Positions 5,526 through 5,544 of a stretch of DNA of 5,544 nt are shown here, in pieces. Each line of letters begins with the position of its first letter. Positions within the stretch are counted from its first letter, which is position 1. Position numbers and translations under genes: made by a program. The notes under the pieces were generated by a model. The model saw nothing but the letters and a program-made list of their open reading frames with translations, did not search any database and was not told where the DNA came from. Source of the stretch: Burkholderiales bacterium (GTDB lineage: Bacteria > Pseudomonadota > Gammaproteobacteria > Burkholderiales > SG8-41); contig JAIESJ010000319.1 of the NCBI GenBank assembly GCA_019746155.1, forward strand, positions 1 to 5,544, read 5' to 3'.

Positions 5526-5544
5526 ATGATAGACAGGATCAACA
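5526..5544 (+). CDS. Possible start of a further downstream gene (cut by the window edge)
   Basis: ATG at 5526, six bases after the preceding stop, opens a frame reading MIDRIN to the right edge. The purine-rich TAAGAGAA just upstream could act as a weak ribosome binding site. Close spacing fits an operon, but six codons do not show that this is a gene or what it encodes. Confidence 0.3.

Overview
The window reads as a stretch of high-GC (roughly 60-65%) proteobacterial chromosome. It is most consistent with a betaproteobacterium of the Burkholderiales type, because it carries two Bug/TctC periplasmic substrate-binding proteins next to carboxylic-acid enzymes, an arrangement typical of lineages with large Bug families. 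The taxonomic call is inference from gene content and style; there is no rRNA or other marker gene. Every supported gene lies on the + strand with short gaps, except for one 176-base gap.

Layout: (1) the last 80 codons of a tripartite tricarboxylate transporter (TTT) substrate-binding protein, cut by the left edge. (2) An isocitrate lyase/PEP mutase superfamily gene (oxaloacetate decarboxylase or 2-methylisocitrate lyase-like), broken by an apparent one-base deletion near 742; restoring one base gives a normal protein of about 303 residues. (3) An intact Bug/TctC protein with a signal peptide. (4) A decayed isopropylmalate/tartrate dehydrogenase-like gene: the first ~45 residues are joined directly to the last ~75, the central catalytic part is missing and no start codon is present. 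(5) A 176-base spacer with short tandem repeats and a perfect 16-base palindrome, resembling dispersed intergenic repeats. (6) and (7) Two divergent MmgE/PrpD-family genes in tandem. The second has its good Shine-Dalgarno sequence placed in front of an ATC codon rather than in front of the first ATG. The last 19 bases may begin another gene.

Together the genes look like a catabolic locus for a small di- or tricarboxylic acid. Bug proteins would capture the acid in the periplasm, MmgE/PrpD enzymes would dehydrate, epimerise or decarboxylate it, an IMDH-type enzyme would perform oxidative decarboxylation, and an ICL/PEPM enzyme would cleave a C-C bond or decarboxylate. The substrate cannot be read from the sequence. 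Two of the genes carry lesions, so the locus may be decaying, or part of the damage may be sequencing or assembly error. I found no mobile-element gene, RNA gene, CRISPR array or clearly new type of system.
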